Source: RPQJ01 sp963744735
Lineage (GTDB): Bacteria > Pseudomonadota > Gammaproteobacteria > Steroidobacterales > Steroidobacteraceae
DNA: 64,000 nucleotides
Reading direction: 5' to 3'
Assembly: GCA_963744735.1 (NCBI GenBank)
Contig: CAVUVH010000001.1
Location: 186,001-250,000 of the forward strand
Every line of letters starts with the position of its first letter. Position 1 is the stretch's first letter. Of the stretch, positions 1 through 8,862 are shown piece after piece. The notes below the pieces were generated by a model. That model was given only the letters and a program-made list of their open reading frames with translations, had not been told where the DNA came from and searched no databases. A program made the position numbers and the translations under genes.

Positions 1-392
1 AGCAGGATCGCCTGGCCGGCAACGCCGCTGAACTGCGGCAGCTCGAGCAAGCCTTCGGAGTTCGCGGCTGCAGGCTGCGCCGCCACCGTGATGCCCTGTC
101 GCCGCAGTGCCTCCGCCGTCGCGTGCCCGACGGCGGCATGCCTTGCGGCGAGTGGCAGGCCCAGCTGCGCCGCTGCCGCCGCGACGGCGTTCGTGCTGGT
201 GAAGATGGCCCAGTCCCAGGCTTGCGCACGCAGGCGCTGCACCGTGGCGGCGTCGGGCACCAGCCAGTCGATCTGCAGCGTCGGGCAGGCAATGCAGTTG
301 GCACCCAGTGCGCGCACCCGCTCGAGCCACGGACCCGCCTGTGCCGCCGGGCGGGTAACGACGACGGTGACGCCGTCGAGCGCCGCCGTCAC
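1..392 (-). CDS. hemD: Uroporphyrinogen-III synthase, N-terminal part (cut by window edge)
   Basis: HemD closes and inverts ring D of hydroxymethylbilane to give uroporphyrinogen III, the branch point to haem, sirohaem and cobalamin. About 130 codons are present. The frame starts with GTG at 392 and reads MTAALDGVTVVVTRPAAQ, the usual HemD N-terminus with the TRP motif, and later FTSTNAVAAAA, which resembles the conserved 'FTSxNAV' segment. The GTG overlaps the hemC stop in a GTGA junction, so the two are translationally coupled. The C-terminal half lies outside the window. Identification rests on motifs plus the hemC-hemD order. Confidence 0.9.
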   Translation of the reverse strand, partial: MTAALDGVTVVVTRPAAQAGPWLERVRALGANCIACPTLQIDWLVPDAATVQRLRAQAWDWAIFTSTNAVAAAAAQLGLPLAARHAAVGHATAEALRRQGITVAAQPAAANSEGLLELPQFSGVAGQAIL

Positions 393-1334
393 GGGGCGGC
401 GGCGGCCTCCTGCCGCAGTCGCTCCAGCAGCGTCTCCGCGCCGGCTGCCTGCATCCGGCCGGCGAGTTCGCGCCCCAGCCGTTCGGCCTCGGTGGCCGGG
501 CCGCTGACCTGGTCGCGATAGGTTTCGCTGCCGTCGGGCGCGCCGATGAAGCCGCGCACCGTGAGCGTGCCGCCATCGAGCGAGGCGTGCGCCGCGATCG
601 GCGAATGGCAGCTGCCACCGAGCTTCGCGGCGAACGCGCGCTCGGCATTGAGTCGCGTGAACGACTCCGGGTGATGCAGCGCGGCCAGCGCCGCGCGGCT
701 GCGTGCGTCATCGGCGCGGCATTCGATGCCGATCACGCCCTGGCCGACCGCCGGCAGCGACAGCTCGAGGCTCGAGCTGCTCGGTGACGTGGTGGGCGAT
801 GCCCAGCCGCTCGAGTCCGGCGCAGGCCAGCAGGATTGCGTCGAGTTCGCCCTCGTCGAGCCGGCGCAGCCGCGTGTCGACATTGCCGCGCAGCAGTTCG
901 AGGCGCAGGTCCGGCCGCGCCTGCCGCAGCTGGGACTGGCGTCGCGGGCTGGACGTGCCGACCCGTGCACCCTGGGGCAGCTCGGCGAAACGCCGGTAAC
1001 GACGCGAAATGAACGCGTCGAGCGGATTGGCGCGCGGCAGCACCGCGACGATGGCGAAGCCCGCCGGCAGTTCGCTCGGCACGTCCTTCATCGAGTGCAC
1101 GGCAAAGTCGGCGCGGCCTTCCTGCATCGCGACCTCGAGTTCCTTGACGAACAGGCCCTTGCCGCCGACTTCGGCCAGCGCGCGATCGAGCACGCGGTCG
1201 CCCTGCGTGCTCATCGGCACGAGTTCCACCGGCAACCCCGGGTGCGCCGCGCGCAACAGTGATTGCACGTGCTCGGCCTGCCACATGGCCAGCTTGCTGC
1301 GCCGGGTCGCGATGCGTAAGGGCGTATTCGACAA
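389..1334 (-). CDS. hemC: Porphobilinogen deaminase (hydroxymethylbilane synthase), one frameshift
   Basis: HemC condenses four porphobilinogens into hydroxymethylbilane in the cytoplasm, using a covalent dipyrromethane cofactor. The N-terminal frame holds RIATRRSKLAMWQAEHV, HSMKDVPSELP and VGTSSPRRQSQL, all signature segments. The second frame holds LPAVGQGVIGIECR and GGSCHSPIAA, whose Cys carries the cofactor. The frame changes around 765-780, and the span is one base too long for an intact frame, so a single inserted base is likely. I chose the TTG at 1334 because it is followed directly by the conserved N-terminus and has GAGGAG about 10 bases upstream. It is coupled to hemD. Being essential, it is more likely a sequence error than a pseudogene. 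Confidence 0.92.
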
Positions 1335-1362
1335 GACTCGACTCCTCGTGCCGCGCTGCGGC

Positions 1363-2494
1363 CTAAGCTTCCCCGGATTCCGGCGCGAGCGTCTCCGCGG
1401 CGAAGCGGAACAGCGCCACCAGCAGGCCCAGGACGATCGGTCCCAGGAACAGTCCGACGAACCCGAAGGCCGACAGTCCGCCCATGACGCCGATGAAAAC
1501 GGCAAGGGTAGGGACTTCGGCCCGGCCCGAAATCAGCATTGGCCGCAGGAAATTATCCACGCTGCCGACCAGCACCACACCCCAGACGGTGAGGAAAATG
1601 GCCCAGTAGGGCTGGCCCTGGCTCAGCAGCCAGAGCGCGGCCGGAATCCACAGGATCGCCGGGCCGACGAACGGCACCAGCGCAAACAGCACGGCCAGCA
1701 CGCCGAACACCAGCGGCGAGGGCAGGCCGGCCAGCGCAAAGCCGACGCCGAGCAGCACGCCCTGCGCCACGGCGGTCAGCCCGATGCCCATGAACACCGC
1801 GCGGGTGACGTCGATCAGGTGACGCCAGAGCTTGCCGCGCAGCTGCGGCTCGATCGGCAGCATGCGCACCAGCAAATTGGCGAAGCGCGGGCCATCGCGC
1901 AGCACGAAGAACAGCACGAACAGCGTCAGCACGACGCTGACCAGCGTACCGACGGCGCCGAGCACCACGGAGCCGCCCGACGAGGCGACGATTTCCAGCA
2001 GCCGCCGCGCGGCCGTGACGATCCAGGCCTCGATCTGCTCGAGCGTGACGCCGGCCGTGTCCTCGAGCCACTGCAGCGGCCGCGCGAGCAGCGGGTAGGT
2101 CGACAGGTCGAGGCTGCTGCTCACGCGCAGCGACGACGCGTTGATCCGGCTGACCAGCTGGCCTGCCTGCGTCGCGACGGCAGCGACCATGGCCGAGCAG
2201 TGGCAGCAGCAGCAGCAGCAGCACGCCTAAGGTGGTGATGCCGCTGGCGAGCTGCGGCCGGCCGCCGAGCCGGGCGGCGAGCCGGGCATTGAGCGGCGCG
2301 AGCAGGCCGCCGATCATCACTGCCCACAGCAGTGGCTGCCACAGCGGCGCGACGATGCGGGCGACGACATACAACAGCATCGCGCTGAGCAGCAGCACGC
2401 CGACCCGCGCATAAAACCCGACCTGGACGGTCGCCTTCGGCTCGGGCAGCGTGGCGGTCGTCTCGCCGATGTCGGGTTCGCGCGGAGTGTTCAT
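1363..2494 (-). CDS. AI-2E family (PerM/YdiK-type) membrane permease, one frameshift
   Basis: This is a polytopic inner-membrane protein of the AI-2E exporter / PerM family. The substrate cannot be told from sequence. The N-terminal frame (from ATG 2494) gives two or three hydrophobic segments, including VLLLSAMLLYVVARIVAPLW. The rest, from about 2195 down to 1363, carries family features: FFVLRDGPRF, the long central loop, then FVGPAILWIPAALWLL and the C-terminal GGLSAFGFVGLFLGPIVLGL. The frame changes at CTCGGCCATGG near 2190, where one extra G separates 'LLLPLL' from 'AMVAAVATQ'. The start lies 3 bases after the algR stop, so it is probably co-transcribed with algR, and hemC follows 28 bases downstream. 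Confidence 0.85.
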
Positions 2495-2497
2495 GGA

Positions 2498-3274
2498 TCA
2501 GTTTCCGGTGCGGATCTGGCGCAGCGCTTCGGCGGCGTGGCGCCGGCTGACCTGCAGGGTTTCCTCGCAGTCCTTGAGCCGCACCAGCAGGTGGCCCTCC
2601 GGACCGCGTTCGACGGCCTGCACGTAGCGGCGCGCGACCAGCGAATTGCGATGGATGCGGATGAAGTCGGGCGCAAACTCCTGCTCGAGTGCGCGCAGTG
2701 ATTCGTCGATCAGCTCGCGGCCGCCGTGGTGGCGCAGCGTCACGTACTTCTGGCCGGCGTGGAAATACAGCACGTCGCCCAGCGGGACCAGGCGCAGCTG
2801 CTCGCCGAGCCGCGCGCAGATCTGCGACCGGCGCTTGCCGAGCTGCGACTGCTCCGCCAGCCGCGCGAGCTGGGGCCCGGCCAGGCGCGCGGCGTGGCGC
2901 ACGGCGCGGGCCAGCTTCTCGCGCCGCACGGGCTTCAGCAGGTAGCCGACGGCCTCGGTCTCGAACGCCGCCAGCGCGTACTCGTCGTAGGCGGTCGTGA
3001 AGATCACGGCAGGCGGCTCCTCGAGCGCGCCCAGGTGGCGCGCGGCCTCGATACCGTCCATGCCGGGCATGCGCACGTCGAGCAGCACGAGGTCGGGATC
3101 GAGACTGGCGCAACGCTCCAGCGCTTCCACGCCGTTCGCCGCCTCGCCGATGACGGTGACGTCGCCCAGCTCCTCGAGCAACCGGCGCAGCCGCTCGCGG
3201 GCCGGCGCTTCGTCGTCGACGATCAGCGCCCGCAGCTTGTCGGGGTCGGCAGGGGAGTGGGGACTGTGGTCCAT
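2498..3274 (-). CDS. algR: LytTR response regulator, AlgR-type
   Basis: A 258-residue response regulator. Residues about 14-125 form a receiver domain (VDDEAPARERLRRLLEE; acceptor Asp in LVLLDVRMPG; TTAYDEYALAAFE; conserved Lys in LKPV). Residues about 155-255 form a LytTR DNA-binding domain (LGDVLYFHAGQKYVTLRH, IHRNSLVARRYV). In pseudomonads algR lies directly upstream of hemC-hemD. Here the same order holds, with only the permease gene between, which supports orthology. AlgR homologues control exopolysaccharide, type IV pili and virulence genes, but the targets here are unknown. The cognate sensor algZ/fimS is not upstream; another enzyme is. Start ATG 3274. Confidence 0.88.
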   Translation of the reverse strand: MDHSPHSPADPDKLRALIVDDEAPARERLRRLLEELGDVTVIGEAANGVEALERCASLDPDLVLLDVRMPGMDGIEAARHLGALEEPPAVIFTTAYDEYALAAFETEAVGYLLKPVRREKLARAVRHAARLAGPQLARLAEQSQLGKRRSQICARLGEQLRLVPLGDVLYFHAGQKYVTLRHHGGRELIDESLRALEQEFAPDFIRIHRNSLVARRYVQAVERGPEGHLLVRLKDCEETLQVSRRHAAEALRQIRTGN

Positions 3275-3367
3275 GCGCGGGCGGTGATTGTCCGATGGAC
3301 GGCGGCGCGTGTCACGAAGGGCGCGCGTCGCTGCGGCCGCCAGGCTCCGGCGCGTGCGCCGGCCGGC

Positions 3368-4279
3368 TCATGTCGCGGCGCGCGGCGGGCCGCCGGACGC
3401 TGCCGCCGCGGCGAACAGCGCATCCTTCAGCCGGAACAGCACGGAGATGTCCTCGTCGCCGTGGCCCCGTGCAATCAGCTCGCGGTAGTGCTCGAGCGTC
3501 GTCTGCACGACCGGCAGCTCGACCCCGAGCTGCGCCGCCATGTCGCGGCAGATGCGCAGGTCCTTCTCGTGCAGGCGCACGCGGAAGCCGGCCGGGAACG
3601 CGTCGCGCACGATGTTCGGCGCGCGGTTGACGAAGTACCAGCTGGAGCCCGCGCCCTGGCCGAGGGTCTCGATGAGTTGTGGCAGGGGCAGCCCCTGGGC
3701 CTTGGCAAACGCCATTGCTTCCGCCACCGCCTGGATCACGCCGGCACACATGATCTGGTTGGTGGCCTTCGCGGCCTGGCCCGAGCCGCCGGGCCCGAAA
3801 TGCGTGACCGTGCGGCCCATGGCCTGCAGCACGGGCAGTGCGCTGGCAAAGGCGCCCGCGGTGCCGCCCGCCATGATCGCGAGCGTGCCGTCACGCGCGC
3901 CTTCGACCCCGCCGCTGACCGGCGCATCGACGAACCCGGCGCCTCTTGCCGCGAGCCGTCGCGCGGCTTCCCTGGCCGTGTCGGCGCTGACGGTGGAGCA
4001 GTCGATGACCAGCGCGCCGGGCCGCAGGCCGGGCAGCAGTCCATCGACCACTGCGAGCACGTCGGCATCGGCGGCGACGCACAGCACGATGACGTCGCAA
4101 TCACGCGCCAGTGCCGCCGGCGTGGCCGCGACCGTGACGCCGAGCTCGCGCGCGAGTTCGTCAGCCCGCGACTGCGTGCGGTTCCAGATCCCGCGCAGCA
4201 GGCCGGCACGGTGCAGGTTGCGCGCCATGCCGCGACCCATGGCGCCGAGCCCGGCGAAGCCGACGTGGGGGACGGTCAC
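3368..4279 (-). CDS. NAD(P)-dependent 3-hydroxyisobutyrate-type dehydrogenase
   Basis: A member of the beta-hydroxyacid dehydrogenase family (3-hydroxyisobutyrate, tartronate semialdehyde and related reductases), about 303 residues. The N-terminal Rossmann motif is GFAGLGAMGRGMARNL. The substrate-binding segment is DAPVSGGVEGA. The catalytic Lys lies in GSGQAAKATNQI. Start chosen at GTG 4279, just before the Rossmann strand; the longer open frame upstream runs into the DUF4124 gene and lacks conserved sequence. The exact substrate cannot be assigned. GLYR/succinic semialdehyde reductase-like activity is an alternative. The preceding gene ends 4 bases away, so they may share a transcript. Confidence 0.85.
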   Translation of the reverse strand: MTVPHVGFAGLGAMGRGMARNLHRAGLLRGIWNRTQSRADELARELGVTVAATPAALARDCDVIVLCVAADADVLAVVDGLLPGLRPGALVIDCSTVSADTAREAARRLAARGAGFVDAPVSGGVEGARDGTLAIMAGGTAGAFASALPVLQAMGRTVTHFGPGGSGQAAKATNQIMCAGVIQAVAEAMAFAKAQGLPLPQLIETLGQGAGSSWYFVNRAPNIVRDAFPAGFRVRLHEKDLRICRDMAAQLGVELPVVQTTLEHYRELIARGHGDEDISVLFRLKDALFAAAAASGGPPRAAT

Positions 4280-4283
4280 GACG

Positions 4284-4748
4284 TCACTGCCCGGAGCAGA
4301 ACTCGTCCATGACCTTCTTGGCGTTCTCGCGCGTGGCGTCGATCTCGTCCGAATCAAGGTAGCGGCGCTCGCCCTCGTTGGGGCCCTGCTCGTACAGGCG
4401 CTGCGAATTCATGACCGTCATGTAGTGGGCGCGCGCTTCTTCGCAGCGCTTCGCCTTGTCGGTTTCGGTCATCTCCCGCGCGCTGCGCGTCTCAGCGACC
4501 GTGCGCGAGGGATCCGGCTGCGCCGTGCCGGCGGCGGCCGCAGCCTTCGCCTGCTCGTCGGAGCGGCGCTGTGCCTCGACCGTGTCGGTCGACTGGGTGG
4601 CGACGTTGACCTTCTGCGCCGGCAGGCTTTCCGGCCGATCCGTGAAGACCGGGTTGCCCTGGGCGTCCTTGGTGACGAAAACGTCCCCGGCGTGGGCCGT
4701 AAAGCTGAAGGTCATGGCGGCGAGCGCTGTGACTGCAATGCGGTGCAT
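4284..4748 (-). CDS. DUF4124-like exported protein
   Basis: A predicted secreted protein of about 154 residues. MHRIAVTALAAMTFSFTAHAG is a signal peptide with an AxA-type cleavage site. It is followed by a short DUF4124-like beta motif (VFVTKDAQGNPVFTDRPE), then a low-complexity Gln/Ala/Glu linker and a charged helical C-terminus with two Cys (KAKRCEEAR, MDEFCSGQ). Start ATG 4748 is preferred over longer forms because GGAGAG lies 5 bases upstream and the signal peptide begins there. The function of DUF4124 proteins is unknown. They are common in Gammaproteobacteria and periplasmic. Confidence 0.78.
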   Translation of the reverse strand: MHRIAVTALAAMTFSFTAHAGDVFVTKDAQGNPVFTDRPESLPAQKVNVATQSTDTVEAQRRSDEQAKAAAAAGTAQPDPSRTVAETRSAREMTETDKAKRCEEARAHYMTVMNSQRLYEQGPNEGERRYLDSDEIDATRENAKKVMDEFCSGQ

Positions 4749-4847
4749 AGGGTCTCTCCGGTGTAGCGGCCCCACCGATTCTGCTCCTGTACCGGCCTTG
4801 GGAACCGGAGCTACTTCAAGGAATTCGCTCAAAGATTCTATATCGCT

Positions 4848-5867
4848 TCAGCCCGCGCGGGATGGCCAGGAGGATGTGGCCCATCGCACCCGGCCCGCGA
4901 TCTGCCGGAGTTGCAGCGGCAGCCCACGCATCGACCTCACCCAGGGGTCGGTCTTCACCAGCGCCGGCAGCCGCTCGAACAGCAGCTGGTACCAGGCCGA
5001 CGTCACCCGCTCAACCGTGAACTCGGCCGCCCTTGCGCGTGCTCGCTCGACCATGGCCCGGTACAGCGCGGGTTCGTTCAGCAGGCGGCGTACGGCCGCC
5101 TTGGCCTCGGCGACGTTCGCCACTTCGATGTAATCGAGTTCGTCGCGTCGCAACGCGCGATACGCGGACTCGGGACCGAGGATACACGGCACGCCCGCGA
5201 GCCAGCCGTTGTACAGCTTCGTGGCGGGTCGGTCGGGGTACATCGACGGATTTGCTGCCCTCACCGCGATGATCAGGTCGACCGTACGATAGTCCGGCCA
5301 GTTCAAGGCCCCCGAATCGGTGCGGATATCGGCGTAGGGCACGGCATCATGGAGCCATTCGATGTCGTTGCTGCGCAGGAATTCGGGCCATTCCGGCCCC
5401 TGGAAGTCCGGCTGCAGGTTATCCGGAAAGCCCTTGAAGGCGGCGCGTCTGATCATGGTGCCGCGACCGGGATCGCGGGGCATGAGGCCCGGCTGCGGCC
5501 AGTGCGGAACCAGGAAACGCCGCTTGCCATCGGCCTGTGATGGATTCTGGACGATCTCGATGTCGGCAAAAGGCGGCGTTCTCTTATAGCTGCCTCGTGC
5601 CGCGACGAGAATGGCGTTGGTGGACGACCATCGACCACGGAGCAGGCCGTGGTAATCGCCGGTGCTGACGATCGCGATACCGTCGTCGGGCAGCGAATCG
5701 CGCAGTTCTACATCGTGACCGGCCTGCTTCAGCCTCAGGTATGTCTGCAGGACCCACGCCGACGTCGTGCTGACGAATTCTCTCCAGTCGCTGTCCGGAT
5801 TCAGCTCCGACAGGTACCGTAACGTGCGCGGATCATCGAGCAGCACGAAGCTGACAGCAGGGTGCAT
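4848..5867 (-). CDS. Glycosyltransferase-like protein
   Basis: A 339-residue protein with no signal peptide. The C-terminal half resembles GT-B glycosyltransferases: KLYNGWLAGVPCILGPESAYRAL looks like the nucleotide-sugar binding segment with a following acidic/Gly region. It is followed by VANVAEAKAAVRRLLNEPALYRAMVERARARAAEF, a typical C-terminal helix pair. The N-terminal half (VSFVLLDDPRTLRYLSELNPDSDW, IVSTGDYHGLLRG) is consistent with the other Rossmann domain. It stands alone on the minus strand, and its base composition looks less GC-rich than its neighbours, which could mean transfer. The sugar donor and acceptor are unknown, and the assignment is by fold-like features only. Confidence 0.6.
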   Translation of the reverse strand: MHPAVSFVLLDDPRTLRYLSELNPDSDWREFVSTTSAWVLQTYLRLKQAGHDVELRDSLPDDGIAIVSTGDYHGLLRGRWSSTNAILVAARGSYKRTPPFADIEIVQNPSQADGKRRFLVPHWPQPGLMPRDPGRGTMIRRAAFKGFPDNLQPDFQGPEWPEFLRSNDIEWLHDAVPYADIRTDSGALNWPDYRTVDLIIAVRAANPSMYPDRPATKLYNGWLAGVPCILGPESAYRALRRDELDYIEVANVAEAKAAVRRLLNEPALYRAMVERARARAAEFTVERVTSAWYQLLFERLPALVKTDPWVRSMRGLPLQLRQIAGRVRWATSSWPSRAG

Positions 5868-5955
5868 CGTCCACCGACCGAAATCCAGGACTCAAGCATA
5901 GTCACTGCCCCGGAAAAAGTCAGTGCGTTCCGCAAGCTGTGGCCGGCGCGAAGCC

Positions 5956-5982
5956 AAAAAAAGCGGGCGCCGAGGCGCCCGC
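5956..5982 (-). terminator. Rho-independent terminator after amt
   Basis: On the minus strand, a perfect 9-bp stem GCGGGCGCC / GGCGCCCGC with a 2-base loop is followed by seven T. It lies about 50 bases past the amt stop codon and closes the glnK-amt transcript. Confidence 0.88.
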
Positions 5983-6034
5983 AAGTGGGGGAGCAGGCGA
6001 CCGGACCAGGACCGGTCGCCCCTCACAGACTCCG

Positions 6035-7442
6035 TCAGTTGTACGCGCGCTCGCCGTGCGAGACCGTGTCGAGGCCTTCGCGCTCGGCTTCTTCCGGCAC
6101 GCGCAGCCCGATCACCAGGTCGATCAGCTTGAAGCCGACCGCGGCGACGACGCCCGACCAGACCAGCGCGACCATCACGCCCCACAGCTGCGCCTTGAAC
6201 TGCGCGGCCATGTCATACGGCGCCACCGCATTGGCCACGTAGTCGTAGACGCCCGTGCCGCCGAGGGCCGGCGAGCAGAACACGGCCGTGAGCAGGGCGC
6301 CGACGATGCCGCCGACGCAGTGCACGCCGAACACGTCGAGCGAGTCGTCGTAGCCGAGCGCCTTCTTCAGTCCCGACCACCGCGTAGAGGCAGATCAGCC
6401 CGGCGATGATGCCGATCGCGATCGCGCCCATCGGGCCGACCCAGCCGCAGGCCGGGGTAATCGCGACCAGGCCGGCGACTGCGCCCGAGGCCGCGCCGAG
6501 CATGGTCGGGGTGCCGCGGTGGATCCACTCGGCAAACGACCAGGCCAGCGCCGCCGCGGCCGTGGCGAGGATCGTGTTGGCGAAGACCATGCTGGTGAAG
6601 CCGTTGGCCTCGAGGCCCGAGCCGACGTTGAAGCCGAACCAGCCCACCCACAGCAGCGAGGCGCCGATCATCACCATCGGCACGTTGTGCGGCGGCATGG
6701 CGCTGGTGCCGTAGCCGATGCGCTTGCCGATCATCAGCGCGCCGACCAGGCCGGCGATGCCGGCGTTGATGTGCACCACCGTGCCGCCGGCGAAGTCGAG
6801 CGCGCCCTTCTGGAACAGGTAGCCAGCCGAGGCGAGCGCCGCCTCACCGGCCGCGGCGTCGGTGTACGCGTCCGGGCCGGCCCACCACCAGACCATGTGC
6901 GCCATCGGCAGGTAGGCGAAGGTGAACCAGAACACCATGAACAGCAGCACGGCGCTGAACTTGATGCGCTCGGCGAAGGCGCCGACGATCAGGCAGGGCG
7001 TGATGGCCGCGAAGGTGAGCTGGAAGATGAACCAGGTGAACTCGGGCAGGTAGACGCCCTTGCTGAAGGTCGCGGCGAGCGTACTGGTCGTCATCCCGCT
7101 GAGGAACAACCGGTCGAAGCCGCCGATGAACGGGGTCGAGCCCTGGGTGAAGGCGAGGCTGTAGCCGTAGATCGCCCACAGCAGCGCCATCAGGCAGAAC
7201 GTCATGAAGACCTGCATCAGCAGCGACAGCACGTTCTTCGAGCGGGCCATGCCCGCGTAGAACAGCGCGAGGCCGGGGATCGTCATCAGGATGACGAGCA
7301 CCGTCGAGGTCATCATCCAGGCCGTGTCGCCCTTGTCGGGCACGGGTACGTCCTGGGCCAGCCCGAGGGCGGGGGCGAGCAGTGCGCCCAATGCGAGCGC
7401 GGCGGCCCCGAAGCGGCCTGGCGCGGCGGTCAACGTCTTCAC
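6035..7442 (-). CDS. amt: Ammonium transporter, one frameshift
   Basis: Amt/AmtB trimer channel moving ammonia/ammonium across the inner membrane. A signal peptide (ending ALGLAQD) precedes about 11 transmembrane segments. Visible family blocks are GLALFYAGMARSKN, the periplasmic FTWFIFQLTFAAITP, FAGGTVVHINAGIAGLVGAL with the first pore His, VGWFGFNVGSGLEANG, and the second pore His in DVFGVHCVGGIVGALLTA. The frame changes near 6370, where an extra G in GGGACTG splits VVGLKKALGYDDSLD. GTG 7442 is the likely start because AGGAG lies about 7 bases upstream. It sits downstream of glnK, the standard operon in which GlnK plugs the channel under nitrogen excess. Confidence 0.95.
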
Positions 7443-7505
7443 TGGCGTTCTCCTGTCGATGAGTCTGTGCGGCATGTCATGTGGTGGTGGATGTGCGGTG
7501 CGGCG

Positions 7506-7844
7506 CTAGACGGCGTCCGCGCCGGCTTCGCCCGTGCGGATCCGCACGGCCTGGGCGAGCTGGGTGACGAAGATCTTGCCGTCGCCGATCTTGCCGGTGC
7601 GGGCAACGTTGGTGATCGCCTCGATCACCTGTTCGACGATGGTGTCGTCCACGGCGATCTCGATCTTGGTCTTGGGCAGGAAGTCGACGCGGTACTCCGC
7701 GCCGCGGTAGAGCTCGGTGTGCCCGCGCTGGCGGCCGAAGCCCTGCACCTCGGTCACCGTGACACCCTGCACGCCGATGTCGGCAATGGCCTGGCGCACT
7801 TCATCGAGCTTGAACGGCTTGATGACGGCGGTGATCAGCTTCAT
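7506..7844 (-). CDS. glnK: Nitrogen regulatory protein P-II (GlnK)
   Basis: A 112-residue trimeric signal protein that senses ATP/ADP and 2-oxoglutarate. It regulates Amt, GlnE and NtrB depending on its uridylylation. The N-terminus MKLITAVIKPFKLDEVRQAI, the T-loop GRQRGHTELYRGAEYRV and the B-loop ARTGKIGDGKIFV are all intact. The uridylylated Tyr falls exactly at residue 51. ATG 7844 has GGGAG just upstream. It is first in the operon with amt, 63 bases before its start. No NtrC or sigma-54 site was identified with confidence upstream, although nitrogen control is expected for this operon type. Confidence 0.96.
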   Translation of the reverse strand: MKLITAVIKPFKLDEVRQAIADIGVQGVTVTEVQGFGRQRGHTELYRGAEYRVDFLPKTKIEIAVDDTIVEQVIEAITNVARTGKIGDGKIFVTQLAQAVRIRTGEAGADAV

Positions 7845-8076
7845 CGGTCTCCCTTGGCGACACGAATGCCGCGCTTGAACGTCGGAGACCCTCAATGCAG
7901 GAAGCGTGCCATGGCCAGGAGGCGCGGCCACGGGGACTTTTTCGGCCGCTGGCCCCCGTCGATGCACCACGATGGAGCGCCAGCGCGGGTCGCTGCACCG
8001 ATAGCTACCGGTGGACCGGCGTGCCCGGCGACGGGGCCGCTACACTACGGTCCTCCCTCCATCGCTCGTGCATCCC

Positions 8077-8331
8077 ATGGCTGACTTTGATCCCCGCCTG
8101 ATCGACGACCTGGCCCGCCGGCTGGCCAGCGCCGTGCCCGAAAATGTCGCCGCCGTCGGGCGCGACCTCGAGCAGAATTTCAAGGGTGTGCTGCAGGCGC
8201 AGCTGGCCCGGCTCGACCTGGTCACCCGCGAGGAATTCGACGTGCAGAGCGCGGTGCTGAAGCGCACGCGCGAAAAGCTCACCGCCCTGGAGCAGCGGCT
8301 CGCCCAGCTGGAGGGCGGCAAGCCGGCCTGA
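8077..8331 (+). CDS. ubiK: Ubiquinone biosynthesis accessory factor UbiK (YqiC/BMFP family)
   Basis: An 84-residue coiled-coil protein, the usual size for UbiK. UbiK trimerises, binds membranes and UbiJ, and assists aerobic ubiquinone biosynthesis. The sequence has the family pattern: DPRLIDDLARRLASAVP, then ENVAAVGRDLEQNFKGVLQAQLARLDLVTREEFDVQ, and a C-terminal leucine-heptad helix ending EQRLAQLEGGK. Start ATG 8077. The 230 bases between it and glnK (divergent) show no further gene. Confidence 0.85.
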   Translation: MADFDPRLIDDLARRLASAVPENVAAVGRDLEQNFKGVLQAQLARLDLVTREEFDVQSAVLKRTREKLTALEQRLAQLEGGKPA

Positions 8332-8372
8332 GCGACGCGGACGCGCTCATGCGGGAAGAAATCAGAGGTTCC

Positions 8373-8684
8373 TCAGCAGACCGAACTGCGCCTTGCGCCG
8401 GTCTTGCGGCCCTGGCGGCCCCGCCCGCGCGGGGGCGCGGCGCCGCAGTACATCTCCTGCAGCAACGCCATCACGCGCGTGACCGGCCCGGGCGGCAGCC
8501 AGTAAAGGATCGACTGCGCCTCGCGCCGCGTCTGTACCATGCCCTGCTCACGCAGCACCGCGAGATGCTGCGACAGAGCCGACTGGCTCAGGTGCACCCG
8601 TTCGTTGAGTTCGCCGACGGACAGCGGCCGCTCGAGCAGGTTGCACAGGATCAGCAGGCGCTGCTCGTTGCCGAGCGCCTTCAT
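8373..8684 (-). CDS. bigR: BigR/SqrR-type persulfide-sensing ArsR repressor
   Basis: ArsR-family winged-helix regulator. Residues 20-60 hold the recognition helix LSQSALSQHLAVLREQGMV and the wing RREAQSILYWL. Cys 14 (LILCNLLE) and Cys 80 (LQEMYCG) are 66 residues apart, the same spacing as the two redox cysteines of BigR (Cys42/Cys108) that form a disulfide or tetrasulfide on persulfide exposure. Upstream, weak N-terminal similarity (DLSRLDEMHEHA, AEAARL) continues in other frames to an ATG near 8783, so the true N-terminus may be about 30 residues longer with one or two base errors. It is divergent from the dioxygenase operon and probably represses it through the palindrome at 8815. The C-terminal basic tail is unusual. 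Confidence 0.82.
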   Translation of the reverse strand: MKALGNEQRLLILCNLLERPLSVGELNERVHLSQSALSQHLAVLREQGMVQTRREAQSILYWLPPGPVTRVMALLQEMYCGAAPPRGRGRQGRKTGARRSSVC

Positions 8685-8814
8685 CAGCCGGGCGGCCTCG
8701 GCCGGCGTGCTCGTGCATTTCGTCGAGCCGGCTCAGGTCCGGGAGCGGCTCGGCAGGGACTGGTCGGCAGGCGGCTGGTGTTCATCGTGCCGGCATTTTA
8801 TCAGCGTTGACTAA

Positions 8815-8830
8815 ATTAGCAATAACTAAT
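8815..8830. promoter_or_regulatory. Candidate BigR operator palindrome
   Basis: A perfect inverted repeat ATTAG-N6-CTAAT lies in an AT-rich island (about 8800-8840) inside otherwise very GC-rich DNA, between the divergent repressor and dioxygenase genes. BigR-type regulators bind AT-rich TTAG/CTAA palindromes over divergent promoters. The match is by form and position; binding is inferred. Confidence 0.65.
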
Positions 8831-8862
8831 ATTATTGATGGCCCGTCAACAGGGCAGCCGCC

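Noticed and set aside
2726..4312. A 528-codon open frame on the plus strand
   Set aside because: It is antisense to algR and the 3-hydroxyisobutyrate-type dehydrogenase gene; no conserved motif and shadow-type composition.
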